Shown here: positions 12,938 to 15,931 of the stretch, piece after piece | Numbering within the stretch: position 1 is the stretch's first letter | How the letters are laid out: each line of letters starts with the position of its first letter | NCBI GenBank assembly: GCA_050288085.1 | Contig: JBNKDD010000121.1 | Coordinates: forward strand, 1-15,931 | DNA: 15,931 nt | Source of the DNA: JBNKDD01 sp050288085 | GTDB lineage: Bacteria; Chloroflexota; Anaerolineae; Aggregatilineales; UBA3940 | Direction of reading: 5' to 3' | Made by a program: the position numbers and the translations under genes | Notes under the pieces: generated by a model | The model's database searches: none | Told to the model about the DNA's origin: nothing | The model's input: only the letters and a program-made list of their open reading frames with translations

Positions 12938-13729
12938 CTACCGCAAATCCTGGTAGCCCATCTCGAGCATCCAGGGACAGATGACCGGTTCACCCCACCC
13001 ATCCGGGAGCGGAGGGTCTTCGGGTAGGCCATTATTTCCCCGGAAATAACCCTCCGGGCCGGTAAGCTGCAACTGCGCCGCCTCGGATAAATCCTTATCT
13101 CCGATAGCTATGGCGTGGATATGTATCGGCGAGCCTACATAAAGCTCGTCAATATCCCGCACCCAGGCCGCAAAACCGGCCTGTCGCAGCGCCAGGATGA
13201 TGGCGTCGAACTCATCATATATCACATCGTGCCAATTGTTCAAATCACGCAGCGATAGATCGACCGCCCCGCCGCCATCATGCGTTCCAAAACTGGCATC
13301 CACACCGGGATGATATGACCCCTGGGTGACCGCCTTCACGAAATCATGCGAACCGCCGTAAAGGGTCTGGGCATGTTCGAGCATCGCCAGGGTACGCTGG
13401 CTCAATTGATATTCATCGCGAAGAATCACGATGGTGTAATCGTCGGGTGGGCGCAGACAGCCATAAGGCGTTGCTGTGGGTGGCAGTGGCGTTGATGATG
13501 GGGTGACGGTCGGAGTCGCTGAAGGCGTCGCTGAAGGCGTCGCTTCGACCTGTTCTATGAATGATTCCCCGCCCACCGTCGGTAAAGCAGTCTGCCCCGG
13601 TAAAACCGTTGCAGATGGGATGGGGACAGTTGTTGGGGTTGTGTTTGGTGTAGGGGAAAAGGCAGGCAGGCTGCAAGCAATCACAGCCAGCAAAATGGCG
13701 ATGATTGGAACAATGTATTTATTTCTCAC
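12938..13729 (-). CDS. Lipoprotein with Pro/Thr/Ser linker and M15-like (DD-peptidase fold) domain
   Basis: The 263-residue precursor has a lipoprotein signal (IIAILLAVIAC, lipidated C19), then a disordered linker rich in Thr, Pro, Ser and Ala (about 22-90), then a domain of about 170 residues. The motif GTHDGGGAVDLS (H150, D157) resembles the SxHxxGxAxD zinc site of VanY/M15 peptidases, and SPIHIHAIAIGD (H203, H205) may supply the remaining ligand. This suggests a zinc-dependent enzyme on the outside of the membrane acting on cell-wall peptides, but the spacing and missing EPWH motif make it a divergent case. The start is GTG 13727-13729 with AAGG 7 nt before it. The acyltransferase gene ends 14 bases upstream, so they form an operon. 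Confidence 0.82.
   Translation of the reverse strand: MRNKYIVPIIAILLAVIACSLPAFSPTPNTTPTTVPIPSATVLPGQTALPTVGGESFIEQVEATPSATPSATPTVTPSSTPLPPTATPYGCLRPPDDYTIVILRDEYQLSQRTLAMLEHAQTLYGGSHDFVKAVTQGSYHPGVDASFGTHDGGGAVDLSLRDLNNWHDVIYDEFDAIILALRQAGFAAWVRDIDELYVGSPIHIHAIAIGDKDLSEAAQLQLTGPEGYFRGNNGLPEDPPLPDGWGEPVICPWMLEMGYQDLR
13515..13544. repeat. 12-bp tandem repeat in the lipoprotein linker
   Basis: Two complete copies of GTCGCTGAAGGC (13515-13526, 13527-13538) and half of a third encode the Ser-Ala-Thr-Pro repeats of the linker on the minus strand. Slippage here could change linker length in 4-residue steps without breaking the frame. Confidence 0.75.
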
Positions 13730-13743
13730 GATTTGACCTTAAC

Positions 13744-14415
13744 CTAACCATCCACATAACGCACCACGCGCCCCGGCACACCGACGACCACTGCATGGTC
13801 GGGAACATCAGTGTTGACAAACGAACCGGCAGTAAGGCGTGCCCCCTCACCAACCTGTACCCGGCTGTTGATCTTGGCCCCCATCTCGACCACCACGTGA
13901 TCGGCAATCTCAACGTGGCTGGAGATTTTCGCCCCTTGCCCGACAAATATGTTATCACCCAGCCGGGCATCGTGATCGATGCTGGCCCCTAAATTCAAAA
14001 TGCAGTGCCGCCCAATGATCGTTCCCGCGCTGACAATGGACCCGGCCCGGACAACCGTCCCTGCACCGAGTTTGGCAGTAGTCGAGATCACAGCGCTGCG
14101 ATGCCGGGCCGAGATCGGGCGGATATTTTGCAGGTCGAGGACATGGATCAAACGCCGCCGGGCCTCCATCAGGTCAGAGCCGAGGGCCAGCACCGCCTGC
14201 AATCCGAAGTATTTTTCCGCCAGTTTGGGAAGCACATCATCATCCCCCAGAATCGGCAGGGCGATATCTTCGCCGGTGCTGCGTTCGCTCAAACCGAGTG
14301 CTTTGTCTGTGCAGCCAATTACATTCAGATCTGAATGGGTGGAGAGTATTTCGTACACAACCTTAGCATAGCCACCTGCCCCTAGAATAACAACCGGGGT
14401 TTTCTCGATCACCAT
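13744..14415 (-). CDS. NeuD/PglD-family sugar O- or N-acyltransferase
   Basis: The 223-residue protein combines an N-terminal nucleotide-sugar-binding domain (PVVILGAGGYAKVVYEIL, about 6-95) with a left-handed beta-helix of hexapeptide repeats (about 105-210; TTAKLGAGTVVRAGSIVSAG and similar). H148 in ASIDHDA matches the catalytic His of the PglD/NeuD group, which acetylates amino- or hydroxyl-sugars for surface glycans. It ends with VGVPGRVVR, as usual. ATG 14415 was chosen because AGGAGG is 7 nt before it; an earlier in-frame ATG at 14457 would add 14 non-conserved residues and bury that site. No sugar-biosynthesis genes surround it, so its substrate is unknown; its operon partner is the lipoprotein gene. 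Confidence 0.93.
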   Translation of the reverse strand: MVIEKTPVVILGAGGYAKVVYEILSTHSDLNVIGCTDKALGLSERSTGEDIALPILGDDDVLPKLAEKYFGLQAVLALGSDLMEARRRLIHVLDLQNIRPISARHRSAVISTTAKLGAGTVVRAGSIVSAGTIIGRHCILNLGASIDHDARLGDNIFVGQGAKISSHVEIADHVVVEMGAKINSRVQVGEGARLTAGSFVNTDVPDHAVVVGVPGRVVRYVDG

Positions 14416-14481
14416 TGCCCTACCTCCTGAATCATCTCCACCCTGATTGTACACCAACTAGCCGCTGCCTTGCCGGGGAGA

Positions 14482-14988
14482 TTAGTCTACAAGCGATCCC
14501 TGATCCTCGGAATTAATGTCTACCAGCTTGTACAGGTTACCTTGTCGAAACACCGTGAAGCCAAAAGTGATGAACACATCATCGTCGTCCTCTTCGTAGG
14601 GAATAGCGCCGCCTATTATCTTCAGGAATATAGTTTCATCTTGCGGGGTCACTTTGATGTCTGCCGTGTAGTACAGATGATCGTTGGACTCTTCAACAAA
14701 ATCAAGCGCTAATATCTCATAAGATACTAATCGGATACCGTAATGGGTTTCCCTTTGTCTGAACTGCTTCAAAAACTGGTTTAGCACCGTCGTCCCAATC
14801 TGAACGGGGTCTTGTGCGCTGATTTTCATTTCGGTGCTGTTAAAGTACTTCTCCGCCGATTTTAGTGCTTCTCTCGCGATTTCCTCATCAGAATGAAAAT
14901 CACTTGCCTGCGATCTAACCAGGACAACCATCACCGCCACGATCACCACGGCCAGGAAGCCGCCAATAATATAAAACCGGTTTTTCAT
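14482..14988 (-). CDS. Hypothetical single-pass membrane protein
   Basis: I do not recognise this family. The 168-residue protein has one N-terminal transmembrane segment (about 5-25, YIIGGFLAVVIVAVMVVLV) preceded by Lys and Arg, and an extracytoplasmic domain of mixed helix and strand with an acidic loop EEDDDD. Its DEEIAREALKSAEKYFNSTEM helix and the final FRQGNLYKLVDINSE strand resemble small stand-alone domains of unknown function. ATG 14988 lies 8 bases past the stop of the HTH gene, and AGGAGG within the end of that gene is about 12 nt before it; an in-frame ATG at 15027 would overlap the HTH gene and add 13 residues. Translational coupling with the HTH gene is likely. Confidence 0.75.
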   Translation of the reverse strand: MKNRFYIIGGFLAVVIVAVMVVLVRSQASDFHSDEEIAREALKSAEKYFNSTEMKISAQDPVQIGTTVLNQFLKQFRQRETHYGIRLVSYEILALDFVEESNDHLYYTADIKVTPQDETIFLKIIGGAIPYEEDDDDVFITFGFTVFRQGNLYKLVDINSEDQGSLVD

Positions 14989-14996
14989 GGGTATCT

Positions 14997-15260
14997 TTAT
15001 CCTCCTTGCCCCATTCTTAACCGGCATGCTTCCCGCGCCAACTGTGGATTCCCGTTACCTGTGGATTCCAACAGTCGGGTTTTCCCAAGTTCCAGGACAG
15101 CTTCCGTACGTGATGCTACTTCTAACTTGCGATAAATGTTGCTCAGGTGAAATTCCACCGTGCGGACGGTGATGCCAAGTGCGGCAGCGATTTGTTTGTT
15201 ACCATTACCCTGTAAGAGCAATGCAGCAACCTCTCGTTCACGGCTGCTGAGTTCATTCAC
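14997..15260 (-). CDS. Stand-alone LuxR-type HTH protein
   Basis: The 87-residue protein is almost wholly a GerE/LuxR DNA-binding domain: LSSREREVAALLLQGNGNKQIAAALGITVRTVEFHLSNIYRKLEVASRTEAV (residues 4-55), then a short basic tail. No receiver or ligand-binding domain is present, and only 29 bases separate it from the upstream gene, so a lost N-terminal domain would have to have been removed completely. AGGAGGT about 8 nt before the ATG is a strong ribosome site, but it lies in a small CTCCT-AA-AGGAG inverted repeat (15267-15278). It is likely to be a minimal transcription regulator, in one unit with the membrane protein downstream and perhaps the EamA gene upstream. Confidence 0.9.
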   Translation of the reverse strand: MNELSSREREVAALLLQGNGNKQIAAALGITVRTVEFHLSNIYRKLEVASRTEAVLELGKTRLLESTGNGNPQLAREACRLRMGQGG

Positions 15261-15266
15261 AATTAC

Positions 15267-15278
15267 CTCCTAAAGGAG
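15267..15278. promoter_or_regulatory. Inverted repeat over the ribosome site of the LuxR-type gene
   Basis: CTCCT-AA-AGGAG is a perfect inverted repeat; its minus-strand AGGAG is the ribosome site of the HTH gene. In RNA a CTCC/GGAG stem with a 4-nt loop could compete with ribosome binding, though the stem is short. Confidence 0.35.
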
Positions 15279-15289
15279 CTACTCATCCT

Positions 15290-15931
15290 CTACTGGCTGC
15301 CGTGCCGGAGAACAATGTAGATTCCGGCCAGCGTGATCAACCCACCGATCACGATCCAGATATCGGGCACCTCACCCAGAATGGGAATCGCCAGCACAGT
15401 AGCCGTAATCGGTTGGCCGAGCAGCGTAACGGAGATCAGCGAGGCGCGTAACTGCCCCATCGCATGATTGATCAGCAGCCACCCGCCCAACTGCGAAACC
15501 AGCCCCAATCCGAACAGCGCCAGATAACTCTTCAATGGAAGCGCCACAAACAAATTACCGAGTACAGCCGTGTAAAGCGCCACCACGATCAACCCGCTCG
15601 TGGTGAACAGCCACAGGTAGGTCAGGTTATCGATGTCTTCGCGGGCTCGTTGGGTGATCAACAAATAGATGGCATAGACGATCCCCGCCGCCAACGCGAT
15701 CAGATCGCCGGGATTGACCTCAAACCCGCGAAAAGCATCCAGCCCAACGATCAGAGTCGCCCCGATCATTGCTACCGTCAGACCCAACCAGAAAGACGGC
15801 TGCAATTTCTCCCGGAAAATCAACCAGGCACCCAGGCCAACCCACAGCGGCGCAGTGTTATCCAGCAGGGTGACGTTGGCGGCAGTCGTTAGAGTCAGGG
15901 CAGTAGACCACATCGTCATATTGATGGCAAA
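15290..15931 (-). CDS. DMT-superfamily (EamA) transporter, 5' end beyond the window
   Basis: The visible 213 residues end at TAG 15290-15292 and the frame stays open to the right edge (FAIN before MTMWSTAL). The EamA family has two repeats of five helices in about 290-300 residues; the end of the first repeat is seen in NVTLLDNTAPLWVGLGAWLIFREKL, and the second repeat in DLIALAAGIVYAIYLLITQRA to TATVLAIPILGEVPDIWIVIGGLITLAGIYIVLRHG. It is therefore cut at its N-terminus and not a short protein starting at the first visible ATG (15919). These are metabolite or drug exporters of unpredictable substrate. It is followed after 29 bases by the HTH gene, suggesting co-transcription. Confidence 0.93.
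   Translation of the reverse strand, partial: FAINMTMWSTALTLTTAANVTLLDNTAPLWVGLGAWLIFREKLQPSFWLGLTVAMIGATLIVGLDAFRGFEVNPGDLIALAAGIVYAIYLLITQRAREDIDNLTYLWLFTTSGLIVVALYTAVLGNLFVALPLKSYLALFGLGLVSQLGGWLLINHAMGQLRASLISVTLLGQPITATVLAIPILGEVPDIWIVIGGLITLAGIYIVLRHGSQ

Noticed and set aside
13744..14457. Start of the acyltransferase at 14457
   Set aside because: The extra 14 residues are unlike the family and contain the AGGAGG that serves ATG 14415.
15290..15919. EamA protein as a complete 209-residue protein
   Set aside because: The frame stays open to the window edge and the visible part begins in the middle of the first five-helix repeat, so it is cut by the window.
1..15931. CRISPR arrays, insertion sequences, rRNA or prophage genes
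   Set aside because: No regularly spaced direct repeats, transposase or integrase motifs, or rRNA segments were seen on either strand.

Overview
The window looks like a chromosomal stretch of a bacterium, most likely from the phylum Chloroflexota (Anaerolineae-like). This is an inference from gene content and style: a roadblock protein, a V4R-domain protein and a REC regulator with a decayed GGDEF domain side by side, a Pro/Thr/Ser-rich lipoprotein, many orphan regulators, and plsX outside a fab cluster. There are no phage genes, transposases, CRISPR arrays or rRNA genes.

Layout. 1-120 is the 3' end of an unidentified gene. 186-267 (-) is tRNA-Leu(GAG), behind a near-perfect TTGACA/TATAAT promoter. 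327-2017 (+) holds a LON-domain protein and plsX, closed by a terminator. 2235-4285 (+) holds a NarL-type response regulator, a PIG-L deacetylase and a DUF4870 membrane protein. 4452-5183 (+) is a membrane-anchored DsbA-like oxidoreductase preceded by a promoter and a 134-bp segment with 14-bp inverted ends. 5364-8425 (+) is a thiamine unit: promoter, TPP riboswitch with a readable terminator/antiterminator platform, thiamine diphosphokinase, small thiamine-binding protein, ABC permease and ThiY-like lipoprotein. It ends at a 16-bp bidirectional terminator.

From 8500 to the right edge everything is on the minus strand: a putative winged-helix protein with a charged tail, an alpha/beta hydrolase, the REC/degenerate-GGDEF regulator, a roadblock/LC7 protein, a V4R protein, a lipoprotein with an M15-type peptidase signature downstream of a NeuD-type acyltransferase, a small membrane-anchored protein overlapping a LuxR-type HTH protein, and an EamA transporter cut by the window edge.

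How the genes work together. The thiamine unit is the clearest functional group: TPP sensing controls pyrimidine-precursor or thiamine uptake and the last step to TPP. No ABC ATPase is encoded in it. Roadblock, V4R and the regulator plausibly form a signalling neighbourhood, but no partner GTPase or kinase is present. I see no convincing wholly new multi-gene system. The most useful leads are the riboswitch platform, the missing ATPase, the 134-bp inverted-repeat segment, and several Shine-Dalgarno sequences embedded in palindromes or in front of very short ORFs.
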